Source: a virus
Direction: 5' to 3' (one strand)
Virus record (IMG/VR): IMGVR_UViG_3300037189_012019
Location: 26,242 to 90,241 of that record
DNA: 64,000 nt
A model generated the notes under the pieces. It was not told the origin of the DNA, did not search any database, and worked only from the letters and a program-made list of their open reading frames with translations. Of the stretch, positions 25,462-33,255 are shown piece by piece (position 1 is the first letter of the stretch; each line of letters starts with the position of its first letter). The position numbers were made by a program, and so were the translations under genes.

Positions 25462-25857
25462 ATGGGAACTATTCTCGTTCTACTAGTAGTGGCCGCTGGA
25501 GTTGCATTAATTTACAAACTCTTAAGTCACAAAGATGATGCTTCTGAACAATCTGAAACTTTAAAAGTTGATGAAATTGTTGAGCAAGCAGCAAAGAAGG
25601 AACCACCAAAGTGTGGTTGTGGTCGCAGTTCAACTGGTTATTGTGTTGGATTGCATAAGTTGAGTGATGCTGAATGGGCTATAAGCGATAAGAACCCAAA
25701 CCGTGTTGAAGTTGCACCAGTAGTTGTAACTGCCGATACACCAAGCACCACCACCGAAGCCGCATCTGCCCCAAAGAAGGCACGTGCCGCAAAGCCAAAA
25801 AAAGCGACAGAAGCCGCTGAAAAGCCTAAAAAGCCCAAGGCTAAAAAAGCAAAGTAA
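25462..25857 (+). CDS. Membrane-anchored CDGSH-like CxC protein with Lys/Ala tail
   Basis: A 131-aa protein: one membrane helix (residues 3-21), then K-C-G-C-G-R-S-S-T-G-Y-C-V-G-L-H-K, which resembles the CDGSH iron-sulfur signature (C-x-C-x2-S, then C and H) but with one residue less between Ser and the third Cys. The last 45 residues are a Lys/Ala/Pro-rich histone-H1-like tail. It might hold a metal cluster at the membrane and bind nucleic acid. An AAGGAGA site and its own promoter and terminator make it a single-gene unit. Confidence 0.6.
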   Translation: MGTILVLLVVAAGVALIYKLLSHKDDASEQSETLKVDEIVEQAAKKEPPKCGCGRSSTGYCVGLHKLSDAEWAISDKNPNRVEVAPVVVTADTPSTTTEAASAPKKARAAKPKKATEAAEKPKKPKAKKAK

Positions 25858-25860
25858 TTA

Positions 25861-25888
25861 AAAGACCGCTTCGGCGGTCTTTTTCTTT
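25861..25888 (+). terminator. Rho-independent terminator with UUCG tetraloop
   Basis: AAAGACCGC, TTCG loop, GCGGTCTTT, then a T-rich run. A second small hairpin (GACG/CGTC) follows before the next late promoter. Confidence 0.9.
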
Positions 25889-25914
25889 GACGTTTTTATG
25901 AAGCGTCCTTTAGG

Positions 25915-25922
25915 TAAATATT
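25915..25922 (+). promoter_or_regulatory. Late promoter of LamG protein gene
   Basis: TAAATATT, 36 bp before the ATG, with an AAAAGGAG site in between. It follows directly after a strong terminator. Confidence 0.6.
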
Positions 25923-25957
25923 GGTGCAGCGTATTTCACACTCAAAAGGAGACATAG

Positions 25958-26893
25958 ATGGCAGCACCTACATTAGATTCATTACAAGCTGAAATAAACG
26001 ATATAAAAGCAAAATTATGTGCAGTTGGAACAATTTTAAGTGATTATTGCACATTTGTTCCTAAAGTAGAAATACCAAAAGACCCATTTTTACATCTTGA
26101 TGGTTCAAAATATAATGGCACTGGTAATTGGATTGATCAAACAGGTCGTGGTTTAGATGCTGTTCCCGTAGCAGCGACAAACACTCCAACTTATGATGCA
26201 GTAAATAAATGTTTCAATTTTGACGTTGTTAATCATAACGCATTTAAAATTGATACAAAGAAGCATGTTACCAGTATACCTGGTATGAGTGCAGCTGACT
26301 TTGCTAAAATGAGTGATCCTAACGGAACACAACAATTAGGTTATCAGTTAAATGCTAAGAAGCCTCGTACCTTTGCAACATGGGTAAAGTTTAAACCATT
26401 TGGACAATCAGTTATTCCTGGATACGGTAAAATTGTTAGTCAGTATGTTCTCGGTTTTGGCCGTAATGAATCAGGTTATCTATACTCATTAGGTAGTACT
26501 TGGGATGCTCGTCCAATGCTATACAATGGTAACTATGATGGCTGGACTTCATTTACAGATCCTCAAGTAGGAACTAATAATTACCAAAAACAAGAAATGT
26601 CAACAGCATTTGTTGATCAATGGATATTGATGGTTGCTACATTTGATGGCACAACCAACACAATTTATATTGACGATGGTGAAACTAAACAGTCATGGGT
26701 TCCAAGAACACAACTTAATACAATACCAGACTTATTCTATATTGGTCGTCAACCAGTAACTACTAATACAGAAGCAAAGTTTAACGAAAGTTTAACTGGT
26801 TCTGTTGGTATGGTAACTGTCTATAACAGAGCCTTGACCGTAGAGGAAGTTAAGCAGTATTTTGAAGCTACCAAGGCAACTTATAAGAAATAA
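25958..26893 (+). CDS. LamG/concanavalin-like lectin virion protein
   Basis: A 311-aa protein. A short coiled start (residues 5-30) is followed by a concanavalin A/LamG-type jellyroll of about 240 residues with F-A-T-W-V-K-F, M-V-A-T-F-D-G-T-T-N-T-I-Y-I-D-D-G, and the closing G-S-V-G-M-V-T-V-Y-N-R-A-L-T segment. Such domains bind glycans and decorate phage heads or fibres. No signal peptide. It is a single-gene late unit, terminated by a strong hairpin. Confidence 0.8.
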   Translation: MAAPTLDSLQAEINDIKAKLCAVGTILSDYCTFVPKVEIPKDPFLHLDGSKYNGTGNWIDQTGRGLDAVPVAATNTPTYDAVNKCFNFDVVNHNAFKIDTKKHVTSIPGMSAADFAKMSDPNGTQQLGYQLNAKKPRTFATWVKFKPFGQSVIPGYGKIVSQYVLGFGRNESGYLYSLGSTWDARPMLYNGNYDGWTSFTDPQVGTNNYQKQEMSTAFVDQWILMVATFDGTTNTIYIDDGETKQSWVPRTQLNTIPDLFYIGRQPVTTNTEAKFNESLTGSVGMVTVYNRALTVEEVKQYFEATKATYKK

Positions 26894-26919
26894 TATATTA
26901 TATAATTGCTAACCCATTG

Positions 26920-26950
26920 AAAAAGCACCGTTTTTTACGGTGCTTTTTTT
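26920..26950 (+). terminator. Rho-independent terminator
   Basis: An 11-bp A-rich stem with GCACCG/CGGTGC core, 7-nt loop and seven T. The -35 box of the next promoter begins 3 bp later. Confidence 0.9.
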
Positions 26951-26952
26951 GC

Positions 26953-26980
26953 TTGACAGACCCCAAATATATGATATTAT
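26953..26980 (+). promoter_or_regulatory. Sigma70-type promoter
   Basis: TTGACA, 16-bp spacer, TATTAT. It drives the small gene cluster 27010-28789. Confidence 0.7.
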
Positions 26981-27009
26981 AAGTCATAGATTGTTGATGG
27001 AGAAACAAT

Positions 27010-27246
27010 ATGACTGACACTGATTTTGCCATGTTTGGTATGTCCAAAGCCGATATCCGTGACCAATATATCAATAATATTACCGCCAAGTTGTCAGGTT
27101 TGGAAATGGTTGTTATGGGTATTTTGAGCGATTGCCAAGAAATGCAGAACTACGGCGTCGATACCAAAGAACGCATCCGCAAACAGATGAATATCGCCAA
27201 GTTTATTCTTGCCGAAATGATGCAAGAAAAACGTCAAGCGGCTTGA
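27010..27246 (+). CDS. 78-aa hypothetical protein
   Basis: A helical small protein with Met-rich segments, first gene behind a sigma70 promoter and with a GGAGA site. No motif was recognised. Ten bases separate it from the SWIM-type gene, so the two are one operon. Confidence 0.65.
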   Translation: MTDTDFAMFGMSKADIRDQYINNITAKLSGLEMVVMGILSDCQEMQNYGVDTKERIRKQMNIAKFILAEMMQEKRQAA

Positions 27247-27256
27247 TAGGTGCGAT

Positions 27257-27601
27257 ATGAACGTTACAGTCCAAAACACCCTTTATGGTCGTAAAACCAA
27301 AATTGTGTATAGTGGTGAGGAAATGCCACTTCCTAAATGGGTAGATTATCCTGCCATCGCATTATCAACGGGTGATCGCCAATTTCCTGTTCGTATCATC
27401 GCACGTGAGCATATTACTAAAATTGACAATGAACTTGTTGAACAAAAGTTTGTTGCTGAACCTGTTGCAAAACGCACGATTAAAGTTAGTGGTAGCAAAG
27501 GTAACACATATCTTGTAACCATTGATGGTAAGTATAAATCTTGCACTTGCAGTGGTTTTCAATTTCGTCGCAACTGTCGTCATGTCGTAGAGGCTGCATA
27601 A
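27257..27601 (+). CDS. SWIM zinc-finger protein
   Basis: A 114-aa protein. A beta-rich part precedes the C-terminal SWIM motif C-T-C-S-G-F-Q-F-R-R-N-C-R-H (C-x-C-xn-C-x-H), which ends near the C-terminus. SWIM fingers bind DNA or mediate protein contact. The arrangement (V-S-G-S-K-G-N-T-Y-L-V, then the finger) is shared with small proteins in other T4-like phages. Its stop overlaps the next ATG. Confidence 0.75.
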   Translation: MNVTVQNTLYGRKTKIVYSGEEMPLPKWVDYPAIALSTGDRQFPVRIIAREHITKIDNELVEQKFVAEPVAKRTIKVSGSKGNTYLVTIDGKYKSCTCSGFQFRRNCRHVVEAA

Positions 27602-27828
27602 TGTCCGAAGTTATCGATTGTTCAAATAAATTCAAACATCTTAAAATTCTTAATCATATTAAGCGTATTATTGCTAATACTGATTATGCTGATTATGTAA
27701 GTGCAGTGACTTATCCTGATGAACGCCAAGAAAGTGGTCTTGGCGTTGCTATTGTTACCACTGATGGTACATCAAAACTGCTTGATTTGCGTGAATATGA
27801 TATTGAAAAAATTTATAATATTAAATAA
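27601..27828 (+). CDS. 75-aa hypothetical protein
   Basis: The ATG at 27601 overlaps the SWIM gene stop (TAATG), which is why it is chosen over an upstream in-frame ATG. The protein has a helix, then beta strands with a G-L-G-V-A-I-V turn. No motif was recognised. It is co-transcribed with the two genes before it. Confidence 0.6.
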   Translation: MSEVIDCSNKFKHLKILNHIKRIIANTDYADYVSAVTYPDERQESGLGVAIVTTDGTSKLLDLREYDIEKIYNIK

Positions 27829-27832
27829 AAAA

Positions 27833-28789
27833 ATGAAAAAATTTATAAAATTTGATTCAAAAATTTCATCTTTTGAAACTGTATGTTTTTACTCTAATAA
27901 AAATTATCAATTTGTTAATTTTAGTGAAGAATATAAAATTAAAGATGAAGATATTTTAGTATTAACTCTTAACTCTAAAAATTTTTCTTTAGATTTAAAA
28001 AACGAACCTTACCGTATTCAAAAAATTATAGAAAAATATCCAAATAATTTTATTTTTTATGATTTAATTGGTGAAGAAGATTTTAATATTAAGATTGAAC
28101 ATAGTAATTTGTATTTTCTTTATGGAAATTACCCATCAATCAAAAAACAAAATTATTTTTATTTTCCTTTTTACTGGTGGTTGATTGAGTCAATTTGTAA
28201 AAAAACTTATATACCTCAAAAAAACTACGAGAAAAAGTTTTTAATGCCAGTTGCACAATATAAAAAATGGAGAGAAAGATTTATCCACTATATGACATTT
28301 TATTTAAAAGATGCAATTTATAGTCAAGTATACAAAAAAATATATCTTCCCAATGATGGATCTAATAATAGTTTTAATGATAGATTTTTTAATCCAAGTT
28401 GGTATGATTCTACATTTTTTTCGTTAGTTCTTGAAACAAATATAAACAATAACTCAATTTTTATAACGGAAAAAACATTTAAACCAATACAATATTTTCA
28501 TCCATACATGGTTATGGGTTCGAAAAATTCTCTTAAACTTATGAAGGATTGGGGCTTCCAAACCTTTGAAAATTTATTTGATGAATCATATGATGAAGAA
28601 GAAGATTTTATTAAAAAAGTTAAAATTATACAAGATAATATTGAAAACTTTAATTATTCACCATATGATTCTATAACAAAAGAAAAACTAGAATTAAATT
28701 ATAATAATTTCTATCAAAAAAAACAAATAAATCAATATTCAGAAAATGTGTTTTTTCCAGAAATAGAAAAAGTTATTAATTCTCAATAA
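27833..28789 (+). CDS. Fucosyltransferase-like (GT10-type) protein
   Basis: A 318-aa protein whose C-terminal half has the pattern of GT10-like glycosyltransferases common in aquatic viruses: S-L-V-L-E-T-N, F-I-T-E-K-T-F-K-P-I and a following G-F-Q-T-F/D-E-S-Y-D block. The F-I-T-E-K-x-x-K stretch binds the nucleotide sugar in the family. The gene is markedly more A/T-rich than its neighbours (Lys, Asn, Phe, Ile heavy), suggesting separate acquisition. It converges with the sugar genes on the minus strand and overlaps one by 14 bp. Confidence 0.6.
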   Translation: MKKFIKFDSKISSFETVCFYSNKNYQFVNFSEEYKIKDEDILVLTLNSKNFSLDLKNEPYRIQKIIEKYPNNFIFYDLIGEEDFNIKIEHSNLYFLYGNYPSIKKQNYFYFPFYWWLIESICKKTYIPQKNYEKKFLMPVAQYKKWRERFIHYMTFYLKDAIYSQVYKKIYLPNDGSNNSFNDRFFNPSWYDSTFFSLVLETNINNNSIFITEKTFKPIQYFHPYMVMGSKNSLKLMKDWGFQTFENLFDESYDEEEDFIKKVKIIQDNIENFNYSPYDSITKEKLELNYNNFYQKKQINQYSENVFFPEIEKVINSQ

Positions 28790-29510
28790 AGGTTCCGTTT
28801 GGTGCTACGTGTCCACGAACACCTGTGCGATCAAATTCAATGATTGCATCACGAGGTAAAAACTTATGCCAAAGATGTTCTATATCAATATATCCACCAA
28901 CGCTTACACGTTCTTGCATATGGTTAATCATATCTTCAAGAAGCATTAAAAATTCACGTTGACGGTTTGCACCAAAGCTATAAACACGTAACATATATTG
29001 TTGGTCAATACCAGTGATACCGTGAGCAAACTGACTTAACAAGCGTTTGCTTACAACATATTTGTCACCAATTATATCATTTTCATAATCTTTAGTATTA
29101 AAGCGGTCAGTGAGTGTGTAACGACCACTTACTTTAAAAATGCGGTCGCAACCATCAAACCAACCTTCTTCAAGTGCATATGTGAAAAAGCTACGAACTA
29201 CACACATTTCAGTAAGATTTTTTACAATATCCTGAACTTGAATATTTTTATGAATTTCAACAACATTATCATCAAGACTAAAATCAATAAAATGATCTAC
29301 ATCTTTTGTTAATGTTTCAATTTGTTCATCAGTCAAGCCAGGAATACCACAATCTGTTAAACAAATAACAGCATTTGGAATACGTTCACGAACACTTGCA
29401 ATAGTTTCAAGTGTTTGTTCTAGTCGCTCTGCTGGACTATAAAGTGAAAACTTTGCATTAATTGCACTGGTGATAAAAACACCATATTTCTTTTCTTTTT
29501 TCTTAGACAT
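28776..29510 (-). CDS. Glycosyltransferase-like hypothetical protein
   Basis: A 244-aa alpha/beta protein. The R-I-F-K-V-S-G-R-Y segment near residue 125 resembles a block found in phage and bacterial proteins annotated as glycosyltransferases, where it lies in the nucleotide-sugar domain. No full D-x-D motif can be assigned with confidence. It overlaps the dehydratase gene upstream by 8 bp, so both are read as one unit from the divergent promoter at 30.56 kb. A role in surface or virion glycan synthesis is inferred. Confidence 0.55.
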   Translation of the reverse strand: MSKKKEKKYGVFITSAINAKFSLYSPAERLEQTLETIASVRERIPNAVICLTDCGIPGLTDEQIETLTKDVDHFIDFSLDDNVVEIHKNIQVQDIVKNLTEMCVVRSFFTYALEEGWFDGCDRIFKVSGRYTLTDRFNTKDYENDIIGDKYVVSKRLLSQFAHGITGIDQQYMLRVYSFGANRQREFLMLLEDMINHMQERVSVGGYIDIEHLWHKFLPRDAIIEFDRTGVRGHVAPNGTFIEN

Positions 29511-30537
29511 CTAAGTTCAACCAATCTGGACGAGCAAGGGTCCAATCTACAACTTGTTTAATACGTTCTGTAAGTTCAATAGTAGGTTCCCAACCAAGGT
29601 TCTTCATAAACTCACCGCTAAGTGCGTAACGAAGATCATGACCAGGACGGCTGCTATGGAAGTCAACCATTTCATAGTTAAGGGGTTTGCCTTGACTATC
29701 GGCAATAATCTGTGCTAGTTCTAGGTTATTGATTTCCTGTTTACCTACAATGTTGAACTTTGGACATTTTGCACCACCAAACTCTGGTGGCATTACAAAA
29801 TCCTTAAGACCAAGAATAAACATAAGTGCACTGGCAACATCCTTGGCATGAATATAGTGACGTGAACCAGGAATAGTGCGAGTTCTATCACTATGAACTG
29901 TAATAGTTTCACCATCACGAGCTTTGCGGATACACATAGGAATAAACTTCTCTGGATGCTGACGCTCACCAAATACGTTCATGGTATGTGTCACATAAAC
30001 TGGAAGACCATAAGTGTTTTCATAACATACTGCTAATTCTTCACCGCCAGCCTTGGTAGCACTATATGGATTACCGCTGTTATAGCGATCATACTCACCA
30101 TAGTTTACGCCATGCGGTGCAGGACCAAATACTTCATCAGTTGAGAAATATACAAAACGTTCTAAATTATCACATTTACGAGCAAATTCAAGAATATTAC
30201 AAGTTCCAACAACATTATCAAGAACGAACTCCATAGGGTAATCAATACTACGATCAACGTGAGAACCAGCGGCCAAGTGAAGAATAATATCAACAGGACC
30301 GATACGAGTTTTAGTAAGAGGGTTAATTTCTGCTTTGAGATCATGAAATATTACCTTTACACGTTTTTGTGTTTGTGGATCATGATCTTGCATCATATCA
30401 TGCAGACGATTTAGGTTACCGCTAAAGTCCAAGCGGTCAAGACTGACAATATTCCAATCTGTAGTTTTAAGGATATGATCAATAACATGGTGTGCAATAA
30501 ATCCTGCGCCGCCAGTAATAAGAACGTTCTTTGACAT
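29503..30537 (-). CDS. dTDP-glucose 4,6-dehydratase-like SDR enzyme
   Basis: A 344-aa extended short-chain dehydrogenase: NAD site G-G-A-G-F-I-A near residue 8, L-A-A-G-S-H-V-D, S-T-D-E-V-F-G with the catalytic Thr/Asp/Glu set of RmlB-type dehydratases, and Y-S-A-T-K-A (Tyr-x3-Lys). It would convert an NDP-hexose to the 4-keto-6-deoxy sugar. It precedes a glycosyltransferase-like gene and pairs logically with the C-methyltransferase at 48 kb in making a modified deoxysugar. The promoter lies at 30559-30587. Confidence 0.85.
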   Translation of the reverse strand: MSKNVLITGGAGFIAHHVIDHILKTTDWNIVSLDRLDFSGNLNRLHDMMQDHDPQTQKRVKVIFHDLKAEINPLTKTRIGPVDIILHLAAGSHVDRSIDYPMEFVLDNVVGTCNILEFARKCDNLERFVYFSTDEVFGPAPHGVNYGEYDRYNSGNPYSATKAGGEELAVCYENTYGLPVYVTHTMNVFGERQHPEKFIPMCIRKARDGETITVHSDRTRTIPGSRHYIHAKDVASALMFILGLKDFVMPPEFGGAKCPKFNIVGKQEINNLELAQIIADSQGKPLNYEMVDFHSSRPGHDLRYALSGEFMKNLGWEPTIELTERIKQVVDWTLARPDWLNLDV

Positions 30538-30558
30538 ATTTTCTCCGTGTATTTTAAT

Positions 30559-30587
30559 AATATATAGGATATTTCTTGACAGGTCAA
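30559..30587 (-). promoter_or_regulatory. Sigma70-type promoter, minus strand, of sugar operon
   Basis: TTGACC (30582-30587 reversed), 17-bp spacer, TATATT (30559-30564 reversed). It shares its -35 region with the divergent tRNA-Gln promoter in the palindrome TTGACAGGTCAA. Confidence 0.65.
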
Positions 30588-30604
30588 TAATTTAATGCTA
30601 AATT
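30576..30604 (+). promoter_or_regulatory. Sigma70-type promoter of tRNA-Gln
   Basis: TTGACA, 17-bp spacer, TAAATT. The tRNA begins 12 bp after the -10 box. Confidence 0.6.
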
Positions 30605-30615
30605 ATAAAAACGAT

Positions 30616-30691
30616 TGGGGAGTGGTGGAATTGGCAACACGCTTGACTTTGACTCAAGAGATTCCAGGTTCGATCCCTGGCTCCCCAGCCA
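30616..30691 (+). tRNA. tRNA-Gln(UUG)
   Basis: A 76-nt cloverleaf: acceptor TGGGGAG/CTCCCCA, anticodon stem CTTGA/TCAAG with loop CTTTGAC, T-loop TTCGATC, discriminator G and encoded CCA (30689-30691). Confidence 0.93.
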
Positions 30692-30703
30692 GCCAGCCTA
30701 AAA

Positions 30704-30709
30704 TAAATA
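30704..30709 (+). promoter_or_regulatory. Late promoter adjoining the amidase ATG
   Basis: TAAATA ends one base before the ATG pair at 30711/30714, so the transcript would be leaderless or use read-through mRNA from the tRNA promoter. Confidence 0.5.
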
Positions 30710-30710
30710 T

Positions 30711-31241
30711 ATGATGAAAAGATTATTAGCAATAATTGGTATTTGTCTAATACCTTTCAATAGTGCAAGCGCATTTGAATTAACGATTCCATTTAATTGG
30801 GACTCCAATGGTTTAACATTTGGTGAAACACGTGGTGATATAATGCAAATAGCCATGAATTATAATGGTTATGATGCAAAAAAGAATCGTAAAGAATTAC
30901 AAGCCATATTAGATATTGATCCTGTAAAAATTCCTTGGTGTGCTGGTTTTATAAACTATGTATTAGAACGTGCTGGTTATGATTCCACTGGTAATTTAAG
31001 TGCAGCAAGTTATCATAACTACGGAATAAAAGTTACAGACCCCCAACCAGGCGATATTGTCTTAATGCGCCGTAGCGGTGGAAGTGGTCGCCATGTCGCT
31101 TTCTTTTATGGTTGGACATTTGATAATGGTATAAAGTATGTTCAACTTCTTGGTGGAAACCAAGACGACAGTGTTAACATAAGCGCATATCCTGTAGCAT
31201 CAATAGTTGAATTTCGCAGACCTATAAAGAAATTGTCTTAA
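30711..31241 (+). CDS. Secreted CHAP/NlpC-like amidase (TIGR02594 type)
   Basis: A 176-aa protein with a Sec signal peptide (residues 1-22, A-S-A end). The mature domain has W-C-A-G-F-I-N-Y-V-L (catalytic Cys), P-Q-P-G-D-I-V-L-M-R, R-H-V-A-F-F-Y-G (catalytic His) and L-G-G-N-Q-D, the layout of the small Cys amidase family. It would cut peptidoglycan peptides in the periplasm. It is the first gene of the curli-type island, so it may open the wall for channel assembly rather than act as an endolysin. Confidence 0.8.
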   Translation: MMKRLLAIIGICLIPFNSASAFELTIPFNWDSNGLTFGETRGDIMQIAMNYNGYDAKKNRKELQAILDIDPVKIPWCAGFINYVLERAGYDSTGNLSAASYHNYGIKVTDPQPGDIVLMRRSGGSGRHVAFFYGWTFDNGIKYVQLLGGNQDDSVNISAYPVASIVEFRRPIKKLS

Positions 31242-31252
31242 TATTATTAAAA

Positions 31253-31281
31253 AATCCTCATAATAAATAAAAAAGAGGATT
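31253..31281 (+). promoter_or_regulatory. Hairpin with late promoter in loop before csgF
   Basis: AATCCTC and GAGGATT form a 7-bp stem, and the 15-nt loop holds TAAATA (31264-31269). The 3' arm GAGGAT also serves as the ribosome-binding site of the gene at 31285, so the hairpin could block translation in read-through mRNA but not in mRNA started within the loop. Confidence 0.5.
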
Positions 31282-31284
31282 AAT

Positions 31285-31734
31285 ATGCGTAAAATTGTGC
31301 CTTTTTTCATCACTGGAATGATGTTTTCTACACCTGTCTTTGCAAGTGGAATGGTTTTTGGTTTTAAAAATCCAGAGTTTAGCGGCGATGGTTACAGTAG
31401 TCATGCACTGACTATTGAAAATGAAGAATACACTCGTCGTAAAGCACGTGAAGCAGAAGAAAAAGCTGCAAAAGAAGCAGCTGAATCAAAGGCAAATAAC
31501 ACAAATTTAAATAAGTTTCTCAACAATCTGGAAAGCCGTATCTATGCACAATTAAGTTTGCAATTAAGCAATGCTATGTTTGCTGATGGGGCAACCACTG
31601 GTACAATGCAGTTTGAGGGTAGCACTTTAACATGGTTAAAAGATACTGTTAACCAAACTATTACTCTTACTGTCATTGATGCTACTGGTAATCGGACTGA
31701 TGTCACAGTTCCAATAGGGAGTTTCAAGTTCTAA
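31285..31734 (+). CDS. csgF: CsgF-like curli assembly factor
   Basis: A 149-aa protein with a Sec signal (residues 1-20). The mature N-terminus S-G-M-V-F-G-F-K-N-P-E-F-S-G-D matches the CsgF stretch that inserts into the CsgG channel (M-T-F-Q-F-R-N-P-N-F-G-G in E. coli). A charged helix with K-A-A-K-E-A repeats and a C-terminal beta region follow, as in CsgF (E. coli 138 aa). CsgF couples the channel to the nucleator at the cell surface. Its stop overlaps the csgG start (TAATG). Confidence 0.88.
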   Translation: MRKIVPFFITGMMFSTPVFASGMVFGFKNPEFSGDGYSSHALTIENEEYTRRKAREAEEKAAKEAAESKANNTNLNKFLNNLESRIYAQLSLQLSNAMFADGATTGTMQFEGSTLTWLKDTVNQTITLTVIDATGNRTDVTVPIGSFKF

Positions 31735-32543
31735 TGCGTAAGATAGTATTTTCAATTATGGCAATGATGTTAGCTGGTTGTAATACAACCATACCATATG
31801 AGGCAAAGGTTCCTGAAAAGGCTACGCCCATGCCACAAATAATTAAAAAAAGTACATATAATGAATTATCAAGTATGCCACCACCAGCGGGTCCACCTAT
31901 CACTATTGCCATGTATGGTTTTAATGATAAGACTGGACAACGTAAAGAAAATGACAAATTTAGTGTATTAAGCAGTGCAGTAACACAAGGTGGTGAAGTA
32001 TTTTTAATTAAAGCATTGCAAGATGCTGGTCGTGGTAAATGGTTTCAAGTTGTAGAACGTGTGGGTTTAGATGATCTTATTAAAGAACGTCAACTTATTC
32101 GTAATCAACGTGAAACTTATGAAGGTAAAGATGCAAAACCATTATCACCAATGCTTATTGCTGGTGTAATGGTAGAAGGTGGTATCGTAGGTTACGATAC
32201 GAATGTTCAAAGTGGTGGTGCAGGAGCTGCCATGTTAGGTATTGGAATAAGTCAACAATATAGAACTGATGTAGTCACAGTTGTTTTACGATTAATCAGT
32301 GTTCATACAGGTGAAGTCCTTGTAAGTGCTGGTGCCACAAAAACTATTTTAAGCACTGGTGGAAATGGAAATGCACTAACATTTCTTGACCAAGGAACTA
32401 TGAGTATTCAATTAGAAGCAGGTGCAAATGTCAACGAACCCACCACATATGCTGTGCGTCTGGCAACAGAAGCAGCCGTTGTGGATATGATCAAACAGGG
32501 TGCAAATAAAGGTTTATGGGGTTTTGCTTCCGATAAAAAGTAA
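31734..32543 (+). CDS. csgG: CsgG-like curli secretion channel lipoprotein
   Basis: A 269-aa protein. Lipobox L-A-G-C at residues 13-16. The mature part follows CsgG closely: Y-N-E-L-S-S-M-P-P-P-A-G-P-P-I, D-K-T-G-Q, Q-V-V-E-R-V-G-L-D-D-L-I-K-E-R-Q, V-E-G-G-I-V-G-Y-D-T-N-V-Q-S-G-G-A-G-A, T-G-E-V-L-V-S and the N-E-P-T end; length is close to E. coli CsgG (277). CsgG forms a nonameric outer-membrane pore for unfolded curlins. It is placed between csgF and the curlin gene. No CsgE homologue is seen in the window. Confidence 0.93.
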   Translation: MRKIVFSIMAMMLAGCNTTIPYEAKVPEKATPMPQIIKKSTYNELSSMPPPAGPPITIAMYGFNDKTGQRKENDKFSVLSSAVTQGGEVFLIKALQDAGRGKWFQVVERVGLDDLIKERQLIRNQRETYEGKDAKPLSPMLIAGVMVEGGIVGYDTNVQSGGAGAAMLGIGISQQYRTDVVTVVLRLISVHTGEVLVSAGATKTILSTGGNGNALTFLDQGTMSIQLEAGANVNEPTTYAVRLATEAAVVDMIKQGANKGLWGFASDKK

Positions 32544-32568
32544 GCAATACTCCTAAAGGAGTAGGCAT

Positions 32569-33255
32569 TTGAATAAGGTATTAAGAACAGCATTAATGGC
32601 TGTTGGGTTGCTGTATGCAAGCAATGTGTTTGCAGGTACAACCAATAACGTGTATATCGACCAAGTTGGTAGTGGAAGCACTATCGGCATCACTCAAACA
32701 GGTAGTGGTAATGAAGTCGGTAATGACACGACTCGTGCCACTTTTAATGGTAATACGCAAACTGTAAGCATTGATCAAGTAGGAAGCCAAAATACACATA
32801 ATGTTAATATGCAAGGTGCAAGTAGTAGTTTAAACAGCACTGTAACTGGTGATAGCAACACTGTGAATGTTGCTTGCGGTGCCGCACCAACAACAACTTG
32901 TACTGATACAAGCATTACTGCAAACGCAACTGGTAGTGGAAATACATTAAGTGTGACTGCAAGTGCAAAAAGCACTATGGGTATTGCTGTAACTGGTGAC
33001 AATAATAATGCAAGTATCAACAGTAGCACTACTAATATGTTAGGTGCAAAGGCTGATATTAAAGCAACTGGTGACAGTAATGTAGTAAGCGTTCAACAAA
33101 GTGGTCCTGCTGGCGCTACTGGTTTTGATGCAAAAGTTGATGTAACAGGTAGTTCAAATAACGTTGGAGTGACACAAGGTGGCACAATCGATAGTAAAGT
33201 TGATATCAAGAGCAACGGTTCTAACAACAGTATTACTGTTAACAGCAGTAACTGA
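32569..33255 (+). CDS. Curlin-repeat protein 1
   Basis: A 228-aa protein started by TTG with an AAAGGAG site. Sec signal at residues 1-22 (F-A-G). The mature part has about seven or eight imperfect repeats of 22-30 residues of curlin type: V-Y-I-D-Q-V-G-S-G-S, I-T-Q-T-G-S-G-N, V-S-I-D-Q-V-G-S-Q-N, V-S-V-Q-Q-S-G. Gln/Asn/Gly ladders of this kind form amyloid beta-solenoids in CsgA and CsgB. It follows csgG, its predicted export channel. The last 77 bp also encode, in another frame, the signal peptide of the FecR-like gene. Confidence 0.85.
   Translation: MNKVLRTALMAVGLLYASNVFAGTTNNVYIDQVGSGSTIGITQTGSGNEVGNDTTRATFNGNTQTVSIDQVGSQNTHNVNMQGASSSLNSTVTGDSNTVNVACGAAPTTTCTDTSITANATGSGNTLSVTASAKSTMGIAVTGDNNNASINSSTTNMLGAKADIKATGDSNVVSVQQSGPAGATGFDAKVDVTGSSNNVGVTQGGTIDSKVDIKSNGSNNSITVNSSN

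Noticed and set aside
27541-27600. Longer start for the 75-aa gene
   Set aside because: The extension lies in the SWIM finger coding region; the ATG at 27601 overlaps the previous stop as elsewhere in this genome.
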